From: Microbacteriaceae bacterium PS02066
GTDB taxonomy: Bacteria > Actinomycetota > Actinomycetes > Actinomycetales > Microbacteriaceae
Direction: 5' to 3'
NCBI GenBank assembly: GCA_029959545.1
Contig: JASCPH010000031.1
Location: forward strand, 1 to 37,420
DNA: 37,420 nucleotides
This document shows positions 1 to 6,615 of the stretch, one piece after another (within the stretch, counting starts at the first letter, position 1; each line of letters begins with the position of its first letter). A program made the position numbers and the translations under genes. The notes under the pieces were generated by a model. It ran no database searches. It saw only the letters and a list, made by a program, of their open reading frames with translations, and was not told where the DNA came from.

Positions 1-371
1 GTCGGCGCCGGCGCCGGCGCCTCCTTCGGCATGCGCGGGGGTTTGGGTGTGTTGGCGCGCGCCGGCTTCGGTTTGGGGGTCGGCTTGGGTCGACGGGGGC
101 GTGTGGCTTCGACGGCGGCACGGCGCTCTTCTCGAGCGGCGATCTTGTCCCGTTGCCGCGACTCGGCACGCGCGGCCTCGTCGCGCTCGAGGATCTCGGC
201 GAGCGGTGTGCCGGCGTCGATGAGCTTCGCGAAGGAGTAGTCGCCCACGTAGCGGGTGTGGACGGTGCGGCAGGGGATCAGCGCGGGGCACGCGGCAGTG
301 CGGCATCCGTGGCGGTACCCGTCCGGGGTACCGTGCGGGAAGCGGTCGTCGAGGAGATCGAGGGTGGACAT
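1..371 (-). CDS. HGT-GY-GC-CP-C motif protein, partial (runs off the window edge)
   Basis: The frame is open from an ATG at 371 to the window edge, so the C terminus is missing. A GAGG ribosome site lies 9 nt upstream, and the start is 11 nt after the stop of the preceding gene, so the two form an operon. Residues 13-34 read HGTPDGYRHGC followed by CP and a third Cys: H-x9-C-x4-C-x5-C, a plausible metal-binding His/Cys cluster. A short helical segment (about 47-66) is followed by a long Arg/Lys/Glu stretch and a Pro/Lys/Ala-rich tail containing KPTPKPKP, typical of a disordered basic tail. The same motif recurs three times in the gene at 11808-12629. Function is unknown; a nucleic-acid-binding role is inferred from the basic tail and Cys cluster. 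Confidence 0.75.
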   Translation of the reverse strand, partial: MSTLDLLDDRFPHGTPDGYRHGCRTAACPALIPCRTVHTRYVGDYSFAKLIDAGTPLAEILERDEAARAESRQRDKIAAREERRAAVEATRPRRPKPTPKPKPARANTPKPPRMPKEAPAPAP

Positions 372-382
372 GACGGTCGACC

Positions 383-844
383 TCAGTAGCGGAGGAGCTT
401 CGCGGTGACCAGGGTCAACAGTGCTGCCCGCTGCGGGGCGTTGAGCCGTGAGAAGTGCGCACCAACGGTGTCTAGCGCCGTGGTGAACTCCTCGGGCAGA
501 CCGTCGAGATCCCGCTTGATGCGCCGCTCATTCGCATCCCGCTGCGCCTCCGCTTGATCGGCCACGCGCCACTCGTCGGTGGCGGCTGTGTCGGCGTATC
601 TGCCGGTGATCCGTGGCGTGTACTGTCCGCCCGTGTAGAGCACGGTCGGCTCGCCGGCGGGGCGGGTGATCGTGATGATCGCGCCCACCGGAGCCGACGT
701 GTACGGCTTGTACGAGCCGAGCTCCTTGCTGGTGAGCTCACCGTCGTCGAGCGTCCGATACCAGTGCGCGAGCTTTCCATTACTCGCGGCCTTGCGGCCG
801 ACGTAGACGACTTCCTCGGTGACGGTCGCTGCCTCTTCGCTCAT
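383..844 (-). CDS. Hypothetical array protein, 153 aa
   Basis: First gene of an operator-controlled unit (palindrome at 877-893), with a GAGGAG ribosome site ahead of the ATG at 844. The N-terminal half (residues 10-85) is rich in beta-prone residues, including VVYVGRK, GAIITITRP and VLYTGGQYTPRITGRY. The C-terminal half is charged and helical (QAEAQRDANERRIKRDLDGL), ending in an LNAPQRAALLTLV segment. No family is recognised. It is followed 11 nt later by the partial HGT-motif gene, so the two are probably co-transcribed. Confidence 0.75.
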   Translation of the reverse strand: MSEEAATVTEEVVYVGRKAASNGKLAHWYRTLDDGELTSKELGSYKPYTSAPVGAIITITRPAGEPTVLYTGGQYTPRITGRYADTAATDEWRVADQAEAQRDANERRIKRDLDGLPEEFTTALDTVGAHFSRLNAPQRAALLTLVTAKLLRY

Positions 845-876
845 TGGGGAGCACTCCTCGGATCAGTAAGAAAGTA

Positions 877-893
877 GTGAATGTGACATTCAC
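877..893 (-). promoter_or_regulatory. Palindromic operator, perfect copy (unit of 383-844)
   Basis: GTGAATGTGACATTCAC: two 8-bp arms (GTGAATGT/ACATTCAC) around one central base. A TAGTAT -10 box at 896-901 lies 2 bp upstream in the direction of transcription, so initiation should fall inside the palindrome. The -10 overlaps the stop codon of the gene at 899-1108. Unlike most copies, no ATGTC block lies further upstream. Confidence 0.85.
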
Positions 894-898
894 TGATA

Positions 899-1108
899 CT
901 AGAGAGGTTGCAGGGTCTTCGCAACCGTCGTCGTCGTCACGTCGACGGGCCGCTCTCGACGCTCGTTGACGGGAATCATCCGCACGGGCTCGTCGCGGGG
1001 AGCTTCGATCTCGAAGCCGCACGCGCCGCAGCTGTGCAGCCCGATCCCGTCGACGTCGTCGGAGGGGATGTACATGGTGGTCGGCTCTTCGCACATAAGG
1101 CAGCGCAT
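899..1108 (-). CDS. Small double-CxxC zinc-ribbon protein, 69 aa
   Basis: The start at 1108 is chosen because GGAGATCACC directly precedes the ATG and because the encoded N terminus carries the motif. There are two CxxC pairs, CLMC at residues 3-6 and CGAC at 27-30, separated by 20 residues, the layout of a small zinc ribbon. The remaining 35 residues are charged. It is the last gene of the run 2360 to 1590, 1593 to 1129, 1108 to 899, with 20 nt after the preceding stop. A DNA- or protein-binding role is possible but not shown. Confidence 0.7.
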   Translation of the reverse strand: MRCLMCEEPTTMYIPSDDVDGIGLHSCGACGFEIEAPRDEPVRMIPVNERRERPVDVTTTTVAKTLQPL

Positions 1109-1128
1109 GGTGATCTCCGTTCGCGTGG

Positions 1129-1593
1129 TCAGGCGCTTGTTGCCGGGGTGATCGGTTGGACGGTGGCGGAGTAGCCGCGGTGGGAACCCCAGGCGGCGGC
1201 GATGCGGTCGGCGACGTCGCGGTCCTCTCCGAGGTACGGGCGGTATCGCTTGCCGCGGGGGTCTGTGATGACGACCTGGACGACGCCGGATGGCTCGCGC
1301 ACGGTGACTCTGGCTGCGGGGATCGGATACGCCTGGACGTGGCCGGCGATGATGAAGATCGGGTACAGGTCGCGTGCGAGCTCGGGGGTGCGGAACACGT
1401 CGTGAACCCATGCCGTGATGGCGAGCGCGCCGGCGGGGCTGAATCCGATGAGTCGTGCGGGGAGCTGCTCGAGCCCGGCGCGCACGAAGTAGTGCTCGTC
1501 GACGAGGATCGGCGTCGGTGGGAGCAGAGACTTCTCGTCGTGGGCGGGGTAGATGGTCAGGCTGGTGCGGCTGTTCATGAGGCGCTCGTTCAT
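1129..1593 (-). CDS. Hypothetical array protein, 154 aa
   Basis: The ATG at 1593 overlaps the TGA of the upstream gene (ATGA), which indicates translational coupling; a second ATG lies five codons in (1578). Residues around 25-45 contain PTPILVDEHYFVRAG, residues 60-90 are hydrophobic (ALAITAWVHDVF, LYPIFIIAGHVQ), and the C-terminal part contains VVQVVITDPRGKRYRPYLGED. A compact alpha/beta fold is likely. I do not recognise the family. The middle position in a three-gene operon suggests a shared role with the DnaJ-type zinc-finger gene before it. Confidence 0.7.
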   Translation of the reverse strand: MNERLMNSRTSLTIYPAHDEKSLLPPTPILVDEHYFVRAGLEQLPARLIGFSPAGALAITAWVHDVFRTPELARDLYPIFIIAGHVQAYPIPAARVTVREPSGVVQVVITDPRGKRYRPYLGEDRDVADRIAAAWGSHRGYSATVQPITPATSA

Positions 1594-2360
1594 GCGGTGC
1601 GGCGGATGCCGGCGGCGATGATGTGTGCCTTGGTGGGCCGGGAGTAGAAGCCGAAGCTGTCGTCGTCGTCGGAAGCGGAGACGGTGGCGGTGAACGCGAC
1701 GACGTCGCCGCGGGCGGCGGTGGAGATCTCGGAGGGCTTGGTGCCCCATACGCGCCAGCCCTCGCCCTGGACGAGGATCTTGACGGTGATTCCCCACTGA
1801 GTGTCGGTGGTCTTGGTCGCGAGGATCTCGCCCTGGATGAGGGTGCGCCCGGTGGGGACCGGGCGGCGCGCGGCCAGCTCGAGCTCGTACTGCTCGAGCA
1901 GCTCGTGGGCGGTGCGGACCTCGTCGTCGTCGAGGGTGCCGGTGTAGTCCTCGAGGGAGTCGAGGATGTAGCCGATCTTCTCGCGCAGCGGGTTTCCGTC
2001 TCGCATGCTCAGGTGTGCCTCGGTGAGCTGGTCGCGGAGGCCGGGGTGCTCGGCCTCGAAGGCGGCGCGGCGGGCGGTGATCGCCCGTGTTGTGTCGACG
2101 TGCTCGGCGTGTGCCTTCGCGTGGGCTCGTGCGGTGGCGCGGGCGCTGCTGACGAGGCGGCTGCGGGTGCCGGTGCCGCGGCAGTCGAAGCAGATCGGGC
2201 GCCCCTGGCCATCGGTGAAATGTGTCGGCGCGGTGTACAGGCCGGTGCCGATGCACTTGCCGCAGGTGTCGGTGATCCGCTCGGAGCCCTTGCGGCCGGG
2301 GAAGGGGTCGACGTAGAAGTCGTGCCAATCGGCCGGTGCGGTGGTGTCGATGCTGTCCAT
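1590..2360 (-). CDS. Protein with DnaJ-type CxxCxGTG zinc finger, 256 aa
   Basis: The ATG at 2360 follows GGAGGATCCC; starts further upstream would read through a hairpin and are rejected. Two CxxCxGTG motifs, CGKCIGTG (33-40) and CFDCRGTG (57-64), match the central zinc-binding module of DnaJ, but there is no J domain. A helical middle section (about 68-165) follows. The C-terminal part contains GWRVWGTKPSEI, GDVVAFTATVSAS and FGFYSRPTKA, a beta-rich module I cannot name. It heads a three-gene operon with ATGA coupling to the next gene. The closest promoter is the TATACC element at 2383-2415, with an operator-type promoter 270 bp upstream. Confidence 0.78.
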   Translation of the reverse strand: MDSIDTTAPADWHDFYVDPFPGRKGSERITDTCGKCIGTGLYTAPTHFTDGQGRPICFDCRGTGTRSRLVSSARATARAHAKAHAEHVDTTRAITARRAAFEAEHPGLRDQLTEAHLSMRDGNPLREKIGYILDSLEDYTGTLDDDEVRTAHELLEQYELELAARRPVPTGRTLIQGEILATKTTDTQWGITVKILVQGEGWRVWGTKPSEISTAARGDVVAFTATVSASDDDDSFGFYSRPTKAHIIAAGIRRTA

Positions 2361-2382
2361 GGGATCCTCCGGTTCGTCTGTG

Positions 2383-2415
2383 GGTATAGGCCGCGGATCG
2401 TTCTCTTCGCGGACA
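2383..2415 (-). promoter_or_regulatory. Second-class promoter (TGTCCGCGAA / GGCCTATACCC)
   Basis: On the minus strand TGTCCG (2410-2415) is followed after exactly 21 nt by TATACC (2383-2388), within the longer match TGTCCGCGAA...GCGGCCTATACCC. The same two blocks at the same spacing occur at 3578-3610 (plus) and 32275-32307 (minus). TATACC lies 22 nt before the ATG at 2360, leaving a short leader with the ribosome site. Confidence 0.65.
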
Positions 2416-2430
2416 TGAAGGGGAAGGGGC

Positions 2431-2459
2431 GGGGGCGGCTGTGTCACGGAGCCGCCCCC
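2431..2459 (-). terminator. GC-rich hairpin in the leader between two promoters
   Basis: GGGGGCGGCT (2431-2440) pairs perfectly with AGCCGCCCCC (2450-2459) over a 9-nt loop. It lies between the operator promoter at 2627-2673 and the second promoter at 2383-2415, so it could end the upstream transcript. There is no T-run, as with the other hairpins here. Confidence 0.55.
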
Positions 2460-2626
2460 GCGGCGGCGACCTGGTTGGGAGGACGGCGGGTCGCCGGGAG
2501 GGACATGGCGGCGAGCGCGGCGAGCGCTCGTCAGGCTGCGGTGTGGCGCCTGTCCCTGGGAGGGGAACGGCGTTGCGCGGTTCCCCTGGTTGTGGGTCTG
2601 TGGGTTCTCCCTCTACTCAGTTAGTA
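2460..2626 (-). other. Non-coding leader or small RNA downstream of an operator promoter
   Basis: This stretch is transcribed from the promoter at 2627-2673 but holds no credible gene. The only ATG (near 2504) has no ribosome site and opens a 20-codon frame that stops in the loop of the hairpin at 2431-2459. An internal stem GGGGAAC/GTTCCCC is visible around 2560-2590. It may be a small RNA or an attenuated leader of the 1590-2360 operon. Confidence 0.35.
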
Positions 2627-2673
2627 GTGAATGTGACATTTACTAGGGTAGGTGTTTCCTGCCCGGAGGTCAA
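2627..2673 (-). promoter_or_regulatory. Full promoter with -35, -10 and overlapping operator
   Basis: Minus strand: TTGACC (2668-2673), a 17-bp spacer, TACCCT (2645-2650), then the palindrome at 2627-2643 (one mismatch, ending TTTAC). Start of transcription is expected near 2638, inside the palindrome. This copy has the clearest -35 in the set and shows that the palindrome sits at the transcription start. Confidence 0.8.
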
Positions 2674-2700
2674 GTGGCGATCTGGCCTGCATCTGCTGGA

Positions 2701-2832
2701 TCAGCTCGCGGGTGCGCGGTCCTCGTCGGCGGGGCCGAGCCCTTCCCAAAGGTCGGGGCGGTTCTCGTGGATCCAGGCGCAGATGGTGGCCCAGTCCGCG
2801 ACGCCGGACGGGTGCTGGTTGATGGTTGCCAT
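2701..2832 (-). CDS. Small array protein, 43 aa
   Basis: The complete control module (operator 2857-2873, CCGGGAGGACACC, ATG at 2832) leads into a 43-codon frame ending TGA at 2701. The peptide begins MATINQHPSGVADWATICAW and ends EDRAPAS. It has two Trp residues in the first 20 and an acidic centre. Its length lies below usual gene-finding cut-offs, but the control signals match those of the larger array genes exactly, so I call it real. Function unknown. It ends 28 nt before the next promoter begins. Confidence 0.7.
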   Translation of the reverse strand: MATINQHPSGVADWATICAWIHENRPDLWEGLGPADEDRAPAS

Positions 2833-2856
2833 GGTGTCCTCCCGGATCGTCGGCTA

Positions 2857-2873
2857 GTGAATGTGACATTCAC
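2857..2873 (-). promoter_or_regulatory. Palindromic operator, perfect copy (unit of 2701-2832)
   Basis: Perfect 17-mer; TAAGCT (-10) at 2874-2879 abuts it, and an ATGTC block lies further upstream. ATG follows 24 nt downstream. Confidence 0.88.
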
Positions 2874-2922
2874 AGCTTAGGGAGGGGGTCGGACATCGCT
2901 GGGGGACATCGCGAGTGCGTCA

Positions 2923-2953
2923 CTGAGGGCGGCGGAGTTGCCGCCGCCCTCAG
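2923..2953 (-). terminator. Hairpin after gene 2960-3205
   Basis: CTGAGGGCGGCGG (2923-2935) pairs perfectly with CCGCCGCCCTCAG (2941-2953) over a 5-nt loop, 6 nt past the stop codon. Confidence 0.7.
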
Positions 2954-2959
2954 CTCGGT

Positions 2960-3205
2960 CTATTGCATCTGTCTGGCGATGCCGGCTGCGGCGCTGACGA
3001 CTCGACGGGGGATGCCGAAGATTTCGGGAGGGCCGGACGCGACGCCGTTGCTCCACACCTTTCCGACGCGCCATCCGATGGGGAACCGGAGGGTGGTCGT
3101 GGTGTAGGTGGCCCCGGATTCGAGGGGGCCGGCGATCACACCGAGGGGGCTGACCTCGACGTACCACCGGCCAACGGTCTTGGAGCCGCCTTCGTGGCCG
3201 TTCAT
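2960..3205 (-). CDS. Hypothetical array protein, 81 aa
   Basis: The ATG at 3205 overlaps the TGA of the previous gene (ATGA), so the two are translationally coupled. The sequence is beta-rich and basic: VGRWYVEVSPLGVIAG, ATYTTTTLRFPIGWRVGKVW, ending in VVSAAAGIARQMQ. No family recognised. It is the second gene of the unit controlled by the operator at 3510-3526 and is followed directly by a hairpin. Confidence 0.7.
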   Translation of the reverse strand: MNGHEGGSKTVGRWYVEVSPLGVIAGPLESGATYTTTTLRFPIGWRVGKVWSNGVASGPPEIFGIPRRVVSAAAGIARQMQ

Positions 3206-3489
3206 GCGCCGGCGTTCTCGAGCGGCTGCGCGACGTGTGCCGGCAGGGCGCGTAGCGCGGCGCGGGTCACCCACTCGTCGGCGGTCTCGTCGAACTGGCC
3301 GAGCTCGATGATCGGCCCCTGGTCGTCGTGGTGGATGAACAGCGACCCGTACTCGCGGCCGTCGACGTACAGGTAGATGTTCCCGGCGTAGGCGCCGATC
3401 TCGCCGTTGTCGAACAGCCCGTCGCGGGCGTCGGGTTCACCCAGGTCGATCTCTTCCTGGCGGTGCCCGAAGTTGAGGGTGAGCTTCAT
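3202..3489 (-). CDS. Hypothetical array protein, 95 aa
   Basis: Start at 3489 after GGAGGACACC, the shared ribosome module. The product is acidic with regular beta-prone segments: MKLTLNFGHRQEEIDLGEP, GNIYLYVDGREYGSLFIHHD and GPIIELGQFDETADEWVTRA, then a short amphipathic helix. It looks like a small single-domain beta or alpha/beta protein. Not recognised. It is the first gene of a two-gene unit with 2960-3205. Confidence 0.75.
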   Translation of the reverse strand: MKLTLNFGHRQEEIDLGEPDARDGLFDNGEIGAYAGNIYLYVDGREYGSLFIHHDDQGPIIELGQFDETADEWVTRAALRALPAHVAQPLENAGA

Positions 3490-3509
3490 GGTGTCCTCCG
3501 TAGTAGGTG

Positions 3510-3526
3510 GTGAATGTGACATTCAT
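3510..3526 (-). promoter_or_regulatory. Palindromic operator, one mismatch (unit of 3202-3489)
   Basis: GTGAATGTGACATTCAT: the final C is T. TAGCCT at 3527-3532 abuts it, and AATGTCGGACC lies upstream. Confidence 0.85.
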
Positions 3527-3577
3527 AGGCTACGGTGGGGGTCCGACATTGCGCCGGCGAGCGAGCGATGCACTCTG

Positions 3578-3610
3578 TGTCCGCGAAGCAGCCGGGATGC
3601 GGCCTATACC
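3578..3610 (+). promoter_or_regulatory. Second-class promoter (TGTCCGCGAA / GGCCTATACCC)
   Basis: TGTCCG (3578-3583), 21 nt, TATACC (3605-3610), with GCGAA and GCGGCC conserved around them. It drives the plus-strand pair 3649-3909 and 3909-5090. The expected start is about 3617, with the ribosome site GAGGAGGAGCG before the ATG at 3649. Confidence 0.65.
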
Positions 3611-3648
3611 CCTCAGACGGGCACAAGCCCGCGACGAGAGGAGGAGCG

Positions 3649-3909
3649 ATGCCGAGTCGCGAAGAGGTAGACGACGTCCTGCAGCGCGTGGGGCTGGCGG
3701 CGATCTCGTACTACCCAGAGATTCACATCGACGAGCCGGACTACACCGTCGACACCGACGTTGATTGGTGCCTCGAGCCGGTGACCGACCTGACCGATGA
3801 GCAACGCGCCCCGCTGCGAGAGGCGGTCGGCCTGGCGATCACCAACCCGACAGCTCACCGGTACGCCCTGTTCCAGACGTTGCTCGAGCTGGCGCCAGCG
3901 GAGTCGTAA
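3649..3909 (+). CDS. Small acidic hypothetical protein, 86 aa
   Basis: ATG at 3649 follows a strong AGGAGGAGCG ribosome site. The protein is acidic, with LQRVGLAAISYYPEIHIDEP and DYTVDTDVDWCLEPVTDLTD, followed by a helical C terminus (PLREAVGLAITNPTAHRYAL). No family recognised. Its TAA overlaps the next ATG by one base (TAATG), so the two plus-strand genes form one operon. The operon is controlled by the TATACC-class promoter rather than by the palindrome. Confidence 0.75.
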   Translation: MPSREEVDDVLQRVGLAAISYYPEIHIDEPDYTVDTDVDWCLEPVTDLTDEQRAPLREAVGLAITNPTAHRYALFQTLLELAPAES

Positions 3910-5090
3910 TGTCCGCCGGCGTCGACGACTCGTCGGCGCGACCGGTTGGCGGACCAACCGACCCTCACGCGGCATGGCTGCGAGCGGGTCAGGCACGCCA
4001 GCAGGCGAAGCGCGCCGAGCAGGAGCAGTCGGCTGCGGCGAGCGCTGCGGCCGATCCGAAGCGGGACTACGCGAAGCGGTATCGCGAGGAGCATCGCGAG
4101 GAGATCCGCGCGTACCGGGCGAAGTATCACGCGGAGAACCGTGACGAAGTGAACCGGAAGAACCGGGAGTACATGCGGGAGCGGTCGCGGAAGATGCGAG
4201 CGCAGAAGGAGCGGCGCGAGAAGGACCGCGAGCGGGTGCGGCGGTGGACCGAGGCTAACCGTGAGCGCAAGCGCGAGACGATCAGGCGGTGGCACGCGGA
4301 GCACCCAGAGAAGACGGCGGAGTACTCGCGGCGCTACTACGAGCGCAACCGTGACGCGGTGCTGGCCAGGGCGAGACAGCGTCGAGATCAGAGCCCGGAG
4401 AAGGTGAAGGCGTCGTCGCGGGACTGGCAGCAGCGCAACCGGGAACACCTGACCGAGTGGCAGCGGCAGTATCGGGCTGAGAACCCGGATGTGTATGAGC
4501 GGGCGCTGCAGTCCAACCGTGAGTCGAAGCGGCTGGCTCGCCGCCTCAAGTCGTTGGGGTTGCCGGCAAAGCGCGCGCGTCGGTCCCCGGCAGCAGAGCG
4601 GCGAGCGCATGAGGCGGAGTCGCGGGAGTTCTTCGAGCGGGACCGGGCGGTGAGCGCGCGGAAGCGGGTCATGGCGGAGTACACACCGCTGGATCAGGCG
4701 GCGCTCGAGGCGTGGCGGGCGAGGTCGCCATTGGCGCGTCGACAAGATGCGCAGCTGTCGCGGTTCCGGCGGCAGCTGCGCACGGGCGCGGGCAGGATAT
4801 CGGAGATCCGTGAAGAGGTTCGGATGGATGCCGTTGCACGGCGACTGCGGGGAGACAGCCTCGACGCGCCCGCGGAGCTGCGTCAGCGGGTCTTCGACGC
4901 CGCGGGAGGCCAGGAGTACCTCGCGGCGGGTGGCGATCGCCATACGGCGGCGCTGATGCTCGAGGAGTCCCTAGATGGGCTGGTCAAGCCTGTCGCGCTC
5001 CCGGATGGGCGGGGGATGGTGTGGGTGCCGGAGCACACGCGCGCAGGACGGGAGATCGCCGGTCACTGGCGCCGGCGCCCCGGCGCGTGA
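3909..5090 (+). CDS. Highly charged protein with 15-residue repeats, 393 aa
   Basis: Start at 3909 overlaps the upstream stop. Residues 56-201 are built from tandem 15-residue units: three units at 56-100, an 11-residue partial unit at 101-111, then six at 112-201. Typical units are KRYREEHREEIRAYR, RWHAEHPEKTAEYSR and DWQQRNREHLTEWQR. The rough consensus is aromatic at position 2, N/H near 6, E/D near 8 and R/K at the end, which predicts an extended, very basic helix. A further charged region (about 210-300) and a C-terminal domain of about 90 residues (DSLDAPAELRQRVFDAAGG) follow. Similar charged repeats occur in phage and mobile-element proteins, often near HNH domains, but no nuclease motif is visible. 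Nucleic-acid binding is inferred. Confidence 0.8.
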   Translation: MSAGVDDSSARPVGGPTDPHAAWLRAGQARQQAKRAEQEQSAAASAAADPKRDYAKRYREEHREEIRAYRAKYHAENRDEVNRKNREYMRERSRKMRAQKERREKDRERVRRWTEANRERKRETIRRWHAEHPEKTAEYSRRYYERNRDAVLARARQRRDQSPEKVKASSRDWQQRNREHLTEWQRQYRAENPDVYERALQSNRESKRLARRLKSLGLPAKRARRSPAAERRAHEAESREFFERDRAVSARKRVMAEYTPLDQAALEAWRARSPLARRQDAQLSRFRRQLRTGAGRISEIREEVRMDAVARRLRGDSLDAPAELRQRVFDAAGGQEYLAAGGDRHTAALMLEESLDGLVKPVALPDGRGMVWVPEHTRAGREIAGHWRRRPGA

Positions 5091-5109
5091 GCAGCTGCGC
5101 GGTGAGGAC

Positions 5110-5140
5110 TGCGGGGCGTCCCTGTGTGGGGCGCCCCGCA
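5110..5140. terminator. Bidirectional hairpin between convergent genes
   Basis: TGCGGGGCG (5110-5118) pairs with CGCCCCGCA (5132-5140), between the plus-strand stop at 5090 and the minus-strand stop at 5146. Confidence 0.65.
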
Positions 5141-5145
5141 CTCGC

Positions 5146-5730
5146 TCAGCTGGCTGCGGCGAGCGCGTAGCTGCGTGCCCGCCAGCGGGGGATGCGCACG
5201 CGCACGCCGTGGTGGTCGATCACGCGGAGCACGTCGCGCCCTTCGACCTCGAAGACGGTCTCCGTGGTGGTCTGCAGCCCTCCTCCGAAGGTGAACGGCT
5301 CTGCGAAGCGGATGTGGTCGCCGCGGCGGACGCGGGGCTTGGCTTCCTCGAGCTCGAGGTTCGCCCAGCAGGCGGCGCGCCACTGGTTGGCGTACTCGTG
5401 GTCGGTCGGGGTGAGGGCCTCGAGCACCCGGCGGGGTGCGTGGACTGCGCCGGGGCCGACCGTCTCGTCCATGTCCTTGTACGTGAAGTTGTAGTAGCTG
5501 GACGGGGCGACGGAGTAGAGCACGACGAACGCGAAGACCTCCCCGGCGTGGGGGTGGCCGTCGTTGTAGCGCACCGCGGCGTAGAACTCGTAGGGCCAGT
5601 CGTAGCTCCCGCCGATGTAGTCGGGGTCGCGGCGGGTGCCGCTGGCGATGATCGTGGCGTTGGTGAAGTAGTCCGCGAAGTAGTCGCTGACGCTGACGCC
5701 GGCCGTCTTGTGAGTGGATGTGGCACCCAT
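5146..5730 (-). CDS. MGxTxxH-type phage/plasmid protein (DUF6927-like), 194 aa
   Basis: ATG at 5730 after GGAGGACACC. The N terminus MGATSTHKTAGVSVSDYF, the middle EFYAAVRYNDG and VFAFVVLYSVAP, and the motif YKDMDETVGPG followed by LTPTDHEYANQWRAACW match my memory of a family common in actinobacterial phages and plasmids (I believe DUF6927). The C-terminal 60 residues resemble a small beta barrel (VRRGDHIRFAEPFTFGGG, then VRVRIPRWRAR). Function is unknown for the family. Single-gene unit with its own operator and terminator. Confidence 0.78.
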   Translation of the reverse strand: MGATSTHKTAGVSVSDYFADYFTNATIIASGTRRDPDYIGGSYDWPYEFYAAVRYNDGHPHAGEVFAFVVLYSVAPSSYYNFTYKDMDETVGPGAVHAPRRVLEALTPTDHEYANQWRAACWANLELEEAKPRVRRGDHIRFAEPFTFGGGLQTTTETVFEVEGRDVLRVIDHHGVRVRIPRWRARSYALAAAS

Positions 5731-5750
5731 GGTGTCCTCCTCGGTTGCTA

Positions 5751-5767
5751 GTGAATGTGACATTCAC
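5751..5767 (-). promoter_or_regulatory. Palindromic operator, perfect copy (unit of 5146-5730)
   Basis: Perfect 17-mer; TAGCCT at 5768-5773 abuts it, with GATGTCGGAGG upstream. ATG is 20 nt downstream. Confidence 0.9.
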
Positions 5768-5869
5768 AGGCTAAGGGAGGCCTCCGACATCGCCGACGTG
5801 ACAGCAACAACGACGGCGGCGGGATGGCGAGCGCGAGCGCGGGGCCGAGCTCGGGGGAGAGCGAAGGGG

Positions 5870-6514
5870 CTACCAGGCCTCGGGGTCAAGAAGTTCGTCA
5901 GCGACATCGACGAAGTAGTCGTCGTCTTCACTCCATGCGTAGAGGCCCTCGAAGACCACGCCGATTGCAAACGTCATCACGACGAGTCCGCCCCAACGGC
6001 CGATGAACTCCGAGTAGGAGTCGAAAGCTCTGTGCTCTCTGGCTCGCTCGAAGATCTCGTACATGATCTTGCTTGATTCCTCGTCCCAGCGTTCGGTGAA
6101 GGATGGGCGCGCGATTGCCCCGGTGAGAACCTCGTCCTCGAACCAGGAATCCAGGAGGCTGAGCGTCGTCCCGATGATCTGCGCGGGGGTTGGTTCTTCG
6201 TCGGGGGTCATCCCGGTGAGGAAGTCGGAGAAGTCTTCGTAGTCGGCCTCCCACAAGTACTCTGCAGCGAGCCGTATCGCGCGGAACGCCTCTTTTCGAG
6301 CCTCACCTGTAGGCACCGCCATGATGAAGTTGTGACGTTGGATCGCCACCTGTAGGCCATCGTTGATCTCGTCGATTGTGTAGGCCTTGCCGCTGTCGAG
6401 GTCGATGTCACTTTCGAGAAGCAGCGGCTTGAGCTGCTTGAAGAGTTCAGCTGCCAGCCCTGTCTCTACACGCCGCCCGAAACTGTCGCGGCCGCTGCTG
6501 TCTACGTTGGGCAT
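5870..6514 (-). CDS. Hypothetical protein with C-terminal hydrophobic segment, 214 aa
   Basis: ATG at 6514 with GAGGAG ribosome site. The protein is acidic and mostly helical. Near the C terminus (about 185-198) GGLVVMTFAIGVVFEGLYAW is hydrophobic enough to be a single membrane or buried helix, followed by an acidic tail (SEDDDYFVDVADELLDPEAW). Not recognised. It lacks the palindrome, but its upstream region still carries CAGACCCCTCG before a TATGGT -10. This resembles the stretch upstream of the operator at 10386, so its promoter may derive from the same module. Codon use is less GC-biased than its neighbours. Confidence 0.72.
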   Translation of the reverse strand: MPNVDSSGRDSFGRRVETGLAAELFKQLKPLLLESDIDLDSGKAYTIDEINDGLQVAIQRHNFIMAVPTGEARKEAFRAIRLAAEYLWEADYEDFSDFLTGMTPDEEPTPAQIIGTTLSLLDSWFEDEVLTGAIARPSFTERWDEESSKIMYEIFERAREHRAFDSYSEFIGRWGGLVVMTFAIGVVFEGLYAWSEDDDYFVDVADELLDPEAW

Positions 6515-6615
6515 GAACGAGTCTCCTCATCAGGCGTCTGTAGCTCAGACCATAGCCGAGGGGTCTGTTGCCCGGAGCCGGGACATCGCCTGTGGTGCCG
6601 TGAGACGATGCGTCG

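Noticed and set aside
1..26. GGCGCC-type repeats at the left edge as a structural repeat
   Set aside because: They encode the Ala/Pro tail of the partial gene 1-371.
877..893. Palindrome as a CRP/FNR-type site (TGTGA-N6-TCACA)
   Set aside because: The TGTGA and TCAC half-sites are nine bases apart, not six; the true symmetry is the 17-mer GTGAATGT-G-ACATTCAC.
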